Positions 1 through 9,700 of a stretch of DNA of 64,000 nt are shown one piece after another. The notes under the pieces are model-generated. The model saw nothing but the letters and a program-made list of their open reading frames with translations. It was not told where the DNA came from and searched no databases. The DNA comes from Lentzea xinjiangensis. Lineage in GTDB: Bacteria > Actinomycetota > Actinomycetes > Mycobacteriales > Pseudonocardiaceae. The stretch is from the NCBI RefSeq assembly GCF_900110955.1, contig NZ_FOFR01000029.1:35412-99411 (forward strand), given 5' to 3'. A program made the position numbers and the translations under genes. Position 1 is the first letter of the stretch; each line of letters opens with the position of its first letter.

Positions 1-1204
1 CAAGGATGCTGCGGTGCCCGAGCGCGCGGGGCCCGATCTCCGCAGCCCCGTCGAACCAGCCGATGACAGCGCCCCCGGCGATCAGATCCGCCGCGCGCCC
101 CACGTAGTTGTCGACGACCTCCACCGAGATCTCGTCGCGGTGCTCGTCCAGGGCGCTCTGAACGGCCTGTTCCGGATACTGCCGGACCGAGTACATCAGC
201 TCGGTGTTCGGGTGCGACTGCCTCGGGTGGCCCAGGACGTGGTGCCAGTACCACAGGGCGGCGCCGATCGCGGTCCCGTCGTCGCCGCAGGCGGGGTAGA
301 AGTGGATCCGCTCGAACGCCGACGCGGCGAACGCCGGCTCGGTGCCGACCACGTTCAGCGCGGTGCCGCCGGACAGGCACAAGTTCGGCCCGATCCCGGC
401 GCGCGCGGCGATCGGGCCGAGCTGGGCGAACAGCTCCATCAGCTGGATGTCCAGGCCGCGCTGGATGTAGTGCGCCAGGCGAGCGTTGAGTTCCCTGTCG
501 CCGACCTTGACGGGCACGGGGTCTTTGTCGGCCAGGGCGACCAGTTCGTCAAACCGGGTGATGCCGGTGAGGTCGACTTCGCTCGCCCCTTCGGACTCGC
601 CGTACGGTGCCAGTCCCATGACCTTGCCGGCGCCGACGATGCTCGAACCGAACATCGCCTCGGCCACGTAGCAGTAGCCGACGTTGGCGGTGAACCAGCT
701 GTCGAAGTCACGCCGCAACGGCATCAGCTTGGAGCCACGGCCCAGGTAGGCACGGCAGCCGAGGGGGTCGATGGCCACCGACACCGCGGTGTCGAACGGC
801 GAGGTGTAGAAGCTCGAGGCGGCGTGCAGCAGGTGGTGTTCCGGGTTGACCGTGCACGGGATCTGCCGGCCGTGGATGCTGACCCGCGCGTTGCGCTGGT
901 CCACCCAGAACTCGAGCCAGGTCTCCTTGAGATCGGACCCGTGCAGCAGCGCGATGTCCGGCGAGTCCATGTTGTGCAGGTTGCACAACAGCACGTGGTC
1001 CACATCGGACAGTGAAAGCCCCGCCTGGTCCAGCAGCTCGGCGAGGTCCGCCTCCCGCAGTCCCGGGTGTTTCTTGATCCGGGAGAACCGCTCGGTGGTG
1101 ACGAAGCCCGCCACCCTGCCCTCGCGGAGCAGGACGGCCGCGCCGTCGTGGTTGAAGTTGACCGCCAGGATGGTGCGGACCGCGTCCGGTTGCCCGCTGC
1201 TCAC
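1..1204 (-). CDS. blmD: NodU/CmcH-family carbamoyltransferase, BlmD-like (3' end outside window)
   Basis: Expected to carbamoylate the sugar (3-O-carbamoyl-mannose in bleomycins) with carbamoyl phosphate and ATP. The reading frame starts with a GTG at 1204, which overlaps the TGA of the preceding GT9 gene (GTGA junction), and about 401 residues are present before the window ends. Visible family motifs are VNFNHDGAA at the N-terminus, the metal-binding NPEHHLLHAAS, GKVMGLAPYG, CLSGGTALN, and WFDGAAEIGPRALGHRSIL near the cut. These are the TsaD-like and start of the carbamoyltransferase parts of the family, whose usual length is about 550-570 residues. Being last in a coupled operon next to a GT9 supports the BlmD assignment. 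The C-terminal ATP-grasp/active-site part cannot be seen. Confidence 0.9.
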   Translation of the reverse strand, partial: MSSGQPDAVRTILAVNFNHDGAAVLLREGRVAGFVTTERFSRIKKHPGLREADLAELLDQAGLSLSDVDHVLLCNLHNMDSPDIALLHGSDLKETWLEFWVDQRNARVSIHGRQIPCTVNPEHHLLHAASSFYTSPFDTAVSVAIDPLGCRAYLGRGSKLMPLRRDFDSWFTANVGYCYVAEAMFGSSIVGAGKVMGLAPYGESEGASEVDLTGITRFDELVALADKDPVPVKVGDRELNARLAHYIQRGLDIQLMELFAQLGPIAARAGIGPNLCLSGGTALNVVGTEPAFAASAFERIHFYPACGDDGTAIGAALWYWHHVLGHPRQSHPNTELMYSVRQYPEQAVQSALDEHRDEISVEVVDNYVGRAADLIAGGAVIGWFDGAAEIGPRALGHRSIL

Positions 1205-2340
1205 GATAGGACCTCGATTCTGCGTGCGCCGGTCTCACCGAGCCGCCGGGCGACGGCGGCCCACACCCGCTCGACGGCCAGGTCGGTCAGGCACCTCGGG
1301 TAGGGCCCGTCGGGCGATGTGTAGGAAAGGGGGCAGCCGTGTGCGCAGACCCGGACGGAGACGTCCTCCGCCGGGTTGGTGGCCGCCTGGCAGGGGTAGC
1401 GCAGCGAGACGGCCGTGTGGTGCGGGTACACCCGCGTCCACAGGAACTCAGTCCCGGTCGGGCCGTAGACGACCACGGTCGGCGTGCGCACCGCCGCGGC
1501 AACGTGCGCCAGCGACGAGTCGTTGCCGACCAGCAGGTCCATCGCGGCCAGCAGGTTCGCGGTCGCGTCGAGGGAGGTGTCCGTGACCACCTCGACGCGC
1601 GCACCCTGCTGCGCTCCGGTGACGGCCGCGGCCAAGCGGAGCAGGTCGTCGCGTTCGGACCGGTCACCGAGCAGGTAGCAGGTGGCGCCGGTGTGGCGGA
1701 CCACCAGCCTGCAGAGCTCGGCGTAGCTGCCGAGCGGCCACCGCCGGTTCCAGTGCCGGGCGCCACCGGGGTGCACGGCGATCCTGGGCGTGCCGGCGAC
1801 CAGTCGCGGTGGTGGTGTGCCACTGCGCGGCAACGCCGGCACCACCTCGTGCGCCCGGAGCCTGCCCGGCAGGCCGAGTGCCCCGGCCAGTGCCGACGCG
1901 TGGTCGAAGAGGTCCGGCAGGCCGAACACCGGGCGAGGCAGCCGGAGCGGGTGCGTGAGGTCGCCCACGCGCACCCCCGGCCCCGGCAAGCCCAGGCGGA
2001 CCGGGATCCCGGCCTGCCTGGCCTCGGCCGCGCCCAGTCCCCTGCTGTCCGGGTCGACGAAGCACACCTGAGCCCCGCCGATGGCGAGGCGCTCGGTGAA
2101 CCGCGCCCAGCCGTCCGCGTCCTGCTCACCTGGATCCGGGCAGGGCAGCACGGCCGTGGCGTAGCTGTGCCGCGCGAAGAACTCGCCGAACCGGGCGGCC
2201 AGTGAACGGCCGGTCACGACGGTGATCGCCGCCTCCGGGTAGGCCCGGCGCAACAAGGCGAACGCGATGTTGCGCTGCACGAGGTCGCCGAGACCCGGCG
2301 CGGCGAGCCGCGCGAACACGTACACCTCGGACTCCACCAC
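1201..2340 (-). CDS. blmE: GT9 (heptosyltransferase-like) glycosyltransferase, BlmE-like
   Basis: Probably attaches one sugar of the gulose-(carbamoyl)mannose disaccharide to the peptide. The protein is about 379 residues. It has a GT-B fold with the GT9 acceptor/donor motifs IAVHPGGARHWNRRWP (middle) and VGNDSSLAHVAAA followed by PTVVVYGPT. A Cys-rich C-terminal stretch (YPCQ, VCAHGCP, PRCL) is common in GT9 enzymes. Start choice: an ATG at 2346 lies one base from a GGAGG, whereas the GTG at 2340 has that GGAGG at a 7-base spacing, so 2340 is preferred; 2346 or 2367 are possible. It lies 36 bases after the MbtH gene and overlaps the carbamoyltransferase by 4 bases. In bleomycin clusters BlmE is a glycosyltransferase of this type; which sugar it moves cannot be read from sequence. 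Confidence 0.88.
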   Translation of the reverse strand: MVESEVYVFARLAAPGLGDLVQRNIAFALLRRAYPEAAITVVTGRSLAARFGEFFARHSYATAVLPCPDPGEQDADGWARFTERLAIGGAQVCFVDPDSRGLGAAEARQAGIPVRLGLPGPGVRVGDLTHPLRLPRPVFGLPDLFDHASALAGALGLPGRLRAHEVVPALPRSGTPPPRLVAGTPRIAVHPGGARHWNRRWPLGSYAELCRLVVRHTGATCYLLGDRSERDDLLRLAAAVTGAQQGARVEVVTDTSLDATANLLAAMDLLVGNDSSLAHVAAAVRTPTVVVYGPTGTEFLWTRVYPHHTAVSLRYPCQAATNPAEDVSVRVCAHGCPLSYTSPDGPYPRCLTDLAVERVWAAVARRLGETGARRIEVLS

Positions 2341-2376
2341 TGCCATGCCTCCGTAGCTTCGACCCACGTCCTTCGG

Positions 2377-2961
2377 TCACACCTCGCGAACGGTCAAGCT
2401 CCCTTGGCCCGTCAACGTGGCCAGATCGATCGACGCGGTGCAGGTGACCGGGACGAAGTCCAGCTCCAGGGCCCCGCTGAGGCGGATCTCCCCCGTTCCC
2501 GCGGTGAAGTCCGCGCCGGAGAGCGCGCAGTCCTCCGGAACCAGCTCCACCCCCAGTTCGGTGCCGCCGTCGGTGTCGGTGAACCGGAGGAAGACGAACC
2601 CGCGCTCGACGGCCTCGCCGAGCGCGGCCGCCGTGCGGTCGGGGCGCAGCGACGCTTCGACCGGGTGCTGCCCGGCGGAGAGCCGGTCCACCAAGGTCGG
2701 CACGCCCGCGTACGGGTCGTCGACCTCCTCGGCCAGGCCGTCCGGGTGCTCAGCCATGAACTGCCGCAGGCTCAGCGGTCGCATGTCGGTCCACACCTCG
2801 TCGATGTGGGCGAGGCACTCCTCACGGCTGCCGCTCTTGCCCGCGGCGGTCCAGCCGCCGGGCATGTCCTGGTCGGCGGGCCAGATCGAGTACTGCTCTT
2901 CTGCGTTGATGACGACGTGGTAGGTACGGTCGTCGGTGACGTCGTCCACAGGTTTGGTCAC
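2377..2961 (-). CDS. mbtH: MbtH-like NRPS chaperone with a 115-residue C-terminal extension
   Basis: MbtH proteins bind and activate NRPS adenylation domains. Residues about 12-75 carry the complete signature: NAEEQYSIWP, then GGW, CLAHI and WTDMRPLSLRQF. The chosen GTG start at 2961 has AGGAG seven bases upstream; an in-frame extension to 3195 is the antisense/overlap shadow of the upstream gene and lacks a ribosome site. Stand-alone MbtH proteins are 60-80 residues, but this one is 194. After EHPDGLAEEV a second segment (about residues 80-194) has predicted beta-strand character, ending in GTGEIRLSGALELDFVP and SLTVREV. I do not recognise this segment. It is encoded in the bleomycin operon position where a plain MbtH-type gene (Orf13) is known. 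A single MbtH could serve all nine adenylation domains here. Confidence 0.88.
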   Translation of the reverse strand: MTKPVDDVTDDRTYHVVINAEEQYSIWPADQDMPGGWTAAGKSGSREECLAHIDEVWTDMRPLSLRQFMAEHPDGLAEEVDDPYAGVPTLVDRLSAGQHPVEASLRPDRTAAALGEAVERGFVFLRFTDTDGGTELGVELVPEDCALSGADFTAGTGEIRLSGALELDFVPVTCTASIDLATLTGQGSLTVREV

Positions 2962-3053
2962 GGAACAGCTCCTGCTCGGGTTGCGGGACGGGTGTTCGGG
3001 CTCGTCAGGGGTGAAGGGCGGCCGGAGCAAAGGGGGTGGACGGGCATTCCGGG

Positions 3054-4097
3054 TCACCGGTTCGCCCCGTCCCGCACCGCGTCCCATGTGAGCGGGCCGC
3101 CCATGCCGACCACGACCTGGCGTTCGCCCGTGAAGGGCTCGCGGCCGTGCGCGGCCAGCAGGTTGTCCACCACCAGGACGTCGCCCCGCTCCCACGGCAC
3201 CGCGACGCGCTCAGCGGCGTAGGCCGACCGGAGGTGGTCCAGGTCCTCGGCGAGAATCGGGGAGCCGTCCCCGTAGCAGGTCGTCGCGGGCAGGTCCGCC
3301 TCCGTCAGCCGACCACCGACCTCGGCGGTGACCTGCGCGGGCAGGCTTCTGGGGTGGAAGAAGACCGCGTGGTTGAACCACACCCTGTCGCCGGTATCGG
3401 GGTGCACGGCGAGCGCGGGCCGGACCTGACTGGTGCGCAGCCGGTCGCGTTCGCCCCATTCGACCTCGAGGTCCTGCTCGCGGCAGTACTCCTCGACGTC
3501 GGCGCGCTGCTGGGTTTGGAACGCCTCCTGCCACGACATGCCCAGCCCGGTGCCGTAGTTGCGCACGTAGCGCACACCGTGTTCGGCGAACCCGGCCAGC
3601 ACCTCCGGCCTGATCCGGCCGAGCACCCGGCGGGTGTCCGCAAGGGTCGTCGCGCCCCCCGTCGCCGGTGGCCGCAGGCAGCAGAACACCAGCCGCCGGG
3701 GAAACGCCCGCTGGTAGGAGTTCTCGCAGTGCAGCACGATGGTCTGGTCAGCGGGGTGGTCGGTGGCGGTGTAGATCCGGTCGCCGAGCTCGGTCCGCGG
3801 GGAGGACCGCTCGAGGTAGGGGCTCGGTGCCCCGGCGAACGCCTCCAGCACCGCGGCGAAGCCGTTCAGGTCGACGTCGAAGCCCCGGAACAGCACGGCG
3901 CCGTGCGCGTCGAGCCAGGACCGCACCGTGCCGGCCGCCTCCGTCGCCCAGCGGGCGAGGTCGAGCCCGGACTCGGTGGCAACCACGCGCAACGGGAGCG
4001 TGGCACCGTCCGGTGGCCCGATCGGCCGGACCCAGTAACCGAGGTCCGCCGACACCCTCCGCCGCTGACCGGCCCGGGGTCCGCCGGGCGCTGTCAC
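3054..4097 (-). CDS. TauD/TfdA-family Fe(II)/2-oxoglutarate dioxygenase (SyrP-like; TlmH candidate)
   Basis: Putative hydroxylase of a carrier-bound or released peptide. The protein is 347 residues. The GTG at 4097 overlaps the TGA of the oxidase-bearing NRPS (GTGA) and follows a G-rich ribosome site. The facial triad is intact: LHCENSY supplies His and Glu, NLLAAHGREPF supplies the distal His, and the GER/Arg for 2-oxoglutarate follows. The N-terminus contains a typical AVLFRGFDV motif. A further in-frame stretch to 5198 is antisense shadow. Neighbours are NRPS on one side and MbtH on the other. In the tallysomycin cluster a TauD-type gene (tlmH) is needed for the hydroxylation that precedes attachment of the extra sugar, and this is the best candidate for that role; beta-hydroxylation of His is the alternative. 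The substrate cannot be assigned from sequence. Confidence 0.85.
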   Translation of the reverse strand: MTAPGGPRAGQRRRVSADLGYWVRPIGPPDGATLPLRVVATESGLDLARWATEAAGTVRSWLDAHGAVLFRGFDVDLNGFAAVLEAFAGAPSPYLERSSPRTELGDRIYTATDHPADQTIVLHCENSYQRAFPRRLVFCCLRPPATGGATTLADTRRVLGRIRPEVLAGFAEHGVRYVRNYGTGLGMSWQEAFQTQQRADVEEYCREQDLEVEWGERDRLRTSQVRPALAVHPDTGDRVWFNHAVFFHPRSLPAQVTAEVGGRLTEADLPATTCYGDGSPILAEDLDHLRSAYAAERVAVPWERGDVLVVDNLLAAHGREPFTGERQVVVGMGGPLTWDAVRDGANR

Positions 4098-6712
4098 CGC
4101 TGCCCCCCGGAGGCCGGGCCCAGCCGGTCGCCGGGGTCGGGGATCCGCCGGGTTCCGTTCCGGTCCCCCTGCCTCACCGGCATCCCGCCGAGCAGGGCGT
4201 GCGCGAACCTGTCGTCGGGGTGCAGCCGCAGCGGCCCGTCCAGCTCGGCGGGGTTCAGCGTGCCCACCGGGCAGAGCCCGAGGCCGACCTCCGCCGCGAC
4301 GGACATCAGCAGCTGGGTCATCGCCCCGGCCTCGAACACCGAGAACTCCCACGCCAGCTCGCCGTAGAGCGGGGTGATCGCGTCCATCCGGCTGATCAGG
4401 TAGATCGCGAACGCCGACTCCTCCAGCACGGCGCGGTTGATGTCGGCGTGCGCGGCGGCCGGGATCCCGATGCCGGGGCTGACCGGCACCAGTTCCGCGC
4501 GGTCGGGATGTACGTAGTAGGTGCCTGCGTCGAGGTCCCGCACTCGGCCCGGTGCCACGTCCAGATAGGCGCCCAGCGGGTACGCCCCGCCCGCGGAGGG
4601 GTACCAGTACTTGGTCTCGCCGCCCAGGTCGGTCGTCCGCAGTGCGCCGAGCAGCGCCGCGAGGTCGGCGAAAACGACTGGTGCGGAAGAGAAGTGCCGT
4701 TCGCTGCGGCGCGTGCGAACCCTGGCGTCGGCACTCCCGCCGAGGCTGATGCCGGCCGTCCTGTCGTGCTCGTGCCGCACCCCGGTGCGCTTGTCCTTGA
4801 AGACCTGGCGTTCCACCAAGCCGATCAGCAGATCCCCTGCCGTGGCCGAAGAAGACGGTGGCGCCTGCTCCGGCTGCCCGGAACCGGTGCTCCTGGCGAG
4901 GTGCGGGCCGATCAGCACCGCGATCGAGGGGAACCTCAGGAGGTCTTCCACCGCCACCTCGATGCCGAGCTCGTCCTCCGCCAGCGTGGCCAGCCGCACC
5001 AGCTCGACCGAGGTGGCGCCGAGGTCGAGCAGGTTCATGTCCGGCTCGATGTCGCTGACCCCCAGCACGCGACAGGCGATCGCGGTGGCCGCGGCGAGCA
5101 GTCCCGCGTCGGTGCCCGACGCAGGGGTGGTTTTCGCCGTCTCGGGCGCCGCCGCGGCCTGGCTGTGCACCGCGGCCAGTGCCTGTCGGTCCACGCATCC
5201 GTCGGGAGTGAGCGGAAAGCGGTCCACGACGTCGATCCGGCCGGGCAGCAGGTACGGCGAGACCTTGCGGCGCAGCTGGCCGAGCAGCTCGACCTCGGTC
5301 GTGCTCACCCCCGGGCGGAGACGGACGAAGCCGAGCGACTCGGTGCCCTCGCCTGTGGTGACGACCGCGGCCGCGAGAGCCTCCGGCAAGGCGGCCAGGG
5401 CCACCTCGGTGTCGTGCACGTGCAACCGCCGGCCGTGCACCAGCAACTGCGCCGACTCGTCGCCGACGACCTCCACGACACCGTCCGGGAGAACCCGCCC
5501 GTACCGGGCGGTGCGGAGCAGCCGCTCACCGGTCTCTGGATGGGTCACGCCGGAGTCGTCCCCGCCGTCGAGGGGCTCGGCCACCAGCCCGCCGCAGTGG
5601 ACCAGGCCGGTCACCCAGGCCGGGCAGACGCTCCCGTTTTCGGCCAGCACGTGGAGGCGCTGGTTGCGCATCGGCCGGCCGATCGGCACCGTCGGCGTCT
5701 CCGGCGGCTCACCGGTGAGCTCGTGGCAGGCGACCCACGGGCCGTGCGGTTCGGCGGCGGACAGGTTCGCCACGGTGATCTCCGCGTGCGCCACGTCGCG
5801 CAGCCGGCGGACGAGGGCCGTCGGAAGCCGTTCGCCGCTGAGCAGGACGAGCCTCAGGTGGTCCGGCAACCCCTCGCCCCGGCGTTCGAGCTCGGTGACC
5901 AGCAGGTCCAGGACAGTTGGCGTGGAGTGCCACACGGTGACCCGCTGCCGCGTCACCAGGTCCGGCCAGGAGGTGGGATCCCGCAGGTCGACGTCCTCAC
6001 CGAAGACCAGCGCGGCGCCGGTCAGCAGGCCGAGCGCGGTCTCCTGGACGCCTCGCCCTGACGTGACCGGGGTCAGCGCGGTCATCCGGTCGGCCGGGCC
6101 CACGGCGAACCGGTCCGCCAGGTCGGCCGCCAGGTTGAGCAGGTCCCGGTGCCGCAGGACGGTGCCCGCCTCACCGGCCACGCACGCGGCGTCGTGGCCG
6201 TCCGTCCGGTCCGGCGGAGCGAACGGCGTCCGCGCCTCCGGCACGTCGTCCACCGCGAGCACACCGAGGCCTTCCGGCCAGCGCAGCCGGTCGAGCAGCC
6301 GGGTCTGGGTGACGACGACGGACACGTCCGCCTGGTCAGTCATCTCCCACCGGGCAGCATGGCCCGCAGCGGGGTCGACCAGCAGCGCGAGCGCGCCGGC
6401 CCGGAAAACGCCCAGCAAGCCGACGACCTGGTCGATGCCCGGTTCCACGCACAGCGCGACCCGCTCCCCCACGGCCACCTGCCGGTCCAGCAGGGCAGCG
6501 GCCAGGCGGTCGGCGGCCGCGAGCAGCTCCGTTCGCGTCAGTTCACGGGCCGGTTCCAGTGCGGCGATCCCGGTGCCCTGACCGGCCGCCAGCGCGGCCA
6601 CCGCGTCCGCCACGGTCCCCTGCGGGATGTCGCCGGTCAGCTCGTTCATGCCGCGCAGCAGTTCTCGCTGCTCGACGGGGAGCAGCGACAAGCCTTGATC
6701 GGCCATGCTCAT
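4094..6712 (-). CDS. blmIII: NRPS A*-PCP-Ox, BlmIII-like thiazole-forming oxidase module
   Basis: Final assembly-line protein (872 residues). It carries the second cysteine and oxidises thiazolines to thiazoles with FMN. An ATGA overlap and an excellent GGAGGTGA ribosome site support the start at 6712. Domains are: adenylation-like, residues 20-520; PCP with LDLGATSVEL (Ser about 569); and a SagB/McbC-type nitroreductase-like oxidase, about 625-855, opening with RRSERHFS and YWYPSAGGAYP. The adenylation domain is degenerate: the A3 TSGTTGxPKG loop is missing (VAGEAGTVLRHRD is there instead), A5 YGPTE reads NLSAAEP, A7 YRTGD reads LRTARYG and the A10 lysine is absent (DGCVDR). An inactive A domain with PCP-Ox is the known bleomycin BlmIII pattern, so the PCP must be charged in trans, presumably by the Cys domain of BlmIV. 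Confidence 0.93.
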   Translation of the reverse strand: MSMADQGLSLLPVEQRELLRGMNELTGDIPQGTVADAVAALAAGQGTGIAALEPARELTRTELLAAADRLAAALLDRQVAVGERVALCVEPGIDQVVGLLGVFRAGALALLVDPAAGHAARWEMTDQADVSVVVTQTRLLDRLRWPEGLGVLAVDDVPEARTPFAPPDRTDGHDAACVAGEAGTVLRHRDLLNLAADLADRFAVGPADRMTALTPVTSGRGVQETALGLLTGAALVFGEDVDLRDPTSWPDLVTRQRVTVWHSTPTVLDLLVTELERRGEGLPDHLRLVLLSGERLPTALVRRLRDVAHAEITVANLSAAEPHGPWVACHELTGEPPETPTVPIGRPMRNQRLHVLAENGSVCPAWVTGLVHCGGLVAEPLDGGDDSGVTHPETGERLLRTARYGRVLPDGVVEVVGDESAQLLVHGRRLHVHDTEVALAALPEALAAAVVTTGEGTESLGFVRLRPGVSTTEVELLGQLRRKVSPYLLPGRIDVVDRFPLTPDGCVDRQALAAVHSQAAAAPETAKTTPASGTDAGLLAAATAIACRVLGVSDIEPDMNLLDLGATSVELVRLATLAEDELGIEVAVEDLLRFPSIAVLIGPHLARSTGSGQPEQAPPSSSATAGDLLIGLVERQVFKDKRTGVRHEHDRTAGISLGGSADARVRTRRSERHFSSAPVVFADLAALLGALRTTDLGGETKYWYPSAGGAYPLGAYLDVAPGRVRDLDAGTYYVHPDRAELVPVSPGIGIPAAAHADINRAVLEESAFAIYLISRMDAITPLYGELAWEFSVFEAGAMTQLLMSVAAEVGLGLCPVGTLNPAELDGPLRLHPDDRFAHALLGGMPVRQGDRNGTRRIPDPGDRLGPASGGQR

Positions 6713-9700
6713 TCCGGGTCACCTCCAGCTCGCACGGCCAGCTCGACGAGGTCGTCGAGCACCGTGTTGAACGCGTTGAACATGCTTTCCACGAGGCCGG
6801 GCGGGAACGCTTCGGCGACGAAGTCCCAGGTGCAGACCAGCTCCCCGACCTGCTCACCGGCCTGGAAGTCGAGCAGCACCTGCGGGGTCTGGCTGACCGC
6901 GTACACCGTCCTGACGCGCCAGGCGGAGACGTCTGCGGTCGGCAGTGCGTCGTCGGACAGCAGGGTGCTGGTGAACACCACCGGCATGCTCACCTCGTCC
7001 CGCCAGGCCGGGTGGCGGCGCATCATCCGGAGCACTTCGACTCCGCTGACCAGGCGGTGTTCCAGGTCCTGCCAGAGCCGTTCCTGCAACCGCTTCGCCC
7101 GCGCCGGGAACGTGGAGCCGCTCGCGCCGTCGACGGCGAGCAGCGTGGTGGTGGTGAAGTCGCCGACCAGCGCGTCGACGTCGGGGTGCAGGGGAAGCCG
7201 GTTGAACGTGGTGACGTTCAACGTGAAGCGCGCACTGTCGCTCCAGCGCGCGAGCACCTCGCTGAACGCGGCGCACAGCACCGCGGACGGCGTGAGCCCC
7301 GTCGACGCCGCCCAGTCCCGCACCGCACGCCACCGGTCCTCGGCGACCTCGGTCTGCAGCCGGTGGAACCGCGGGGTGCCGAGCTCCTCCGGCCGGCGCA
7401 GCAGGGGCAGTCCGGGAGCCGCGGGCAGCTCGGCCAGCCGGTCCGCCCAGTAGTCGTGGTCCTGGCGGTACTGGGCGCTCTCCTTGAGCTCCCCCACCGC
7501 GATGACGTAGTCGCGGAAGGTGCAACCGGGTTCGGCCAGCACGGCGGCGGGGTCGTGATAGAGCGCCAGCAGCTCCCCCGTGAGGATCCGGGAGCTGTGC
7601 GCGTCGGCGATGAGCAGGTCGATGCTCAGGTGCAGCCGGGTGATGACGCCTTCCAGCCGGTGGGCGCGCAGTTCGAAGAGCGGCCACGCGGCCGCGTCCC
7701 GGACCTGGTGCGACATCTCGGCACGCACCTCGGTGAGCCGTTCCGCCGCCGTCTCGGGCGACTCGGAACGCAGGTCCGCGGTGTCGATCCGGTAGGCGGG
7801 GACGGTGGCGAGCACCTGCTGGTTCCCGTCCCGCCGCACGATGGTCCGAAGTGCGTCGTGCCGGTCGACGAGCGTCCGCAACGCCTGCTCCAGCCGACCG
7901 AGGTCCAGGTCCTCGACGTCCATCTCCACGTAGCCGTGCGTGGCGACGCCGCCGAGCCCGAGACCGGTGCGGCGGCCCAGCCAGTAAGCGTGCTGGATGT
8001 CGGTCAGGGGGAAGGGCTCGTACCGCTCTCCCGAGTTCGGTGTCAGGGCCGCCGGGGCACCTGGTGCGGGCTGCACACCCGTCTGCGCTTCCGTCTGGGC
8101 ATCGGTCACCGCTTCGGCCAGAGCGGCGAGCGTGGGCTTCTGGAACAGCTCGTTCAGCCGGATGCGCACGCCCAGGTGTTCCTGGACCTTCGCGACCAAC
8201 CGGATCGCCTGCAGCGACGTGCCGCCGAGGGCGAAGAAGTCGTCCTCAGGACGCACGACTGGCACGGACAACAGCTCGGCCCAGATCGCGCCGAGACCCT
8301 CGTACAACCGGGTGCCGCGCGCGGGGTCCACAGGAGCCGGCACGGGCCGGTCTTGGCCGCCCACCCGTTCCTGCAGGGCGGACCGGTCGACTTTTCCGTT
8401 GCCGGTCAACGGGATTCGGTCCAACTGCCGGAACAGGGCGGGCACCATGTACCCCGGCAGCAGGTCACCGAGCTGCGCGCGCAAGACCGCGAGCTCGATC
8501 GCCTCTCCGTGCTCCGGCACGTAGAACGCCACGAGCCGCCGTTCTTGGCCGGGTGTCCCCGCGGCGACCACGGCGGCGGCCTGCACGCCGGGAAGCCGCT
8601 GCACCGCCGCCTCGACCTCGCCCAGCTCGACCCGGTAGCCGCTGACCTTCACCTGGCCGTCCTCACGGCCGAGGAACTCGAGGTTGCCGTCGGGCAGGTG
8701 CCGGGCCAGGTCGCCCGTGCGGTAGAGCCGCCGGCCCGTTTCCGGATCGGTCGGGAACCGGTAGGCGGTCTGCTCCTGGTCTCGCCAGTACCCCAGGGCC
8801 ACCCCCTGGCCGCCGAGGAAGATCTCCCCGGCCACCCAGTCCGGGCGCGGCCGCAGACGCTCGTCGAGCACCCGAATGGACTGGCCGGGCATGGCGACGC
8901 CGTAGGGGATGCTGGGCCAGTCCCGTTCCACCGCACCGATCGGGTACCAGACCGACCAGATGGACCCCTCCGTCGCGCCGCCGAGGCTCAGCACGGTCGC
9001 ACCGCCGGCGAGGGCGCGGACCCTGTCGGGCAGTGCGATGGGAATCCAGTCGCCGCTGAGCATCACCAGTCGCAGTGAGGCCAGGGCGTCCGGGGCCAGC
9101 GGCTCGGCGTAGTCGGCGAGCACGCCGACGAGCGCGGGCACCGAGTTCCAGACGGTAATCCGCTCGCGCCGGACGAGGTCGGCCCAGTGAGCCGGGTCGC
9201 GCCGTTTCCCGTGTTCCGGCAGCACCATCGTGCCGCCGGCCGCGAGCAGTCCGAACAGGTCGTAGATGGCGAGGTCGAAGCTGAGCGACGACACAGCCAG
9301 AACCCGGTCGTCCTGCCCGATCGCGAACCGCTCGTTGACCGCGTCGATGGTGTTGGCGGCGCCGCGGTGGTCGATCATGACGCCCTTGGGCGTTCCCGTG
9401 GAGCCGGACGTGAAGATGACGTAAGCCAGGTCGCCGGGATCGACGGACACCCCGGGCGGCGCGGTGCGCGGGTCGAGGTCCGCCGGGATGTCGAGGTTCA
9501 CCACCCGCACTCCCGCCGGTCGCGGCAGCTGCTCCGCCGCCTCGCCCGCGGTGAGCACGGTCCGCAGCTCGCCGCGTTCCATCAGGTGCTGCAGCCGTGA
9601 CGGTGGCAGGTCGGCGTCGAGTGGCAGGAACGCCATCCCGGCGTCCAGCACGCCCAGTGCGGCGACCACCTGTTGCCAGCCCTTGCGGATGGCGATCCCG

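Noticed and set aside
2962..3195. 78-residue N-terminal extension of the MbtH frame
   Set aside because: It overlaps the dioxygenase gene in another frame and lacks a ribosome site, while the GTG at 2961 has AGGAG.
4094..5000. Oxidase domain read as an ordinary nitroreductase gene fused by assembly error
   Set aside because: A continuous PCP-Ox frame matches the known BlmIII architecture, with overlaps at both ends.
4098..5198. Long N-terminal extension of the dioxygenase frame
   Set aside because: Arg/Gly-rich out-of-frame reading of the PCP-Ox gene; the conserved domain begins after the GTGA junction.
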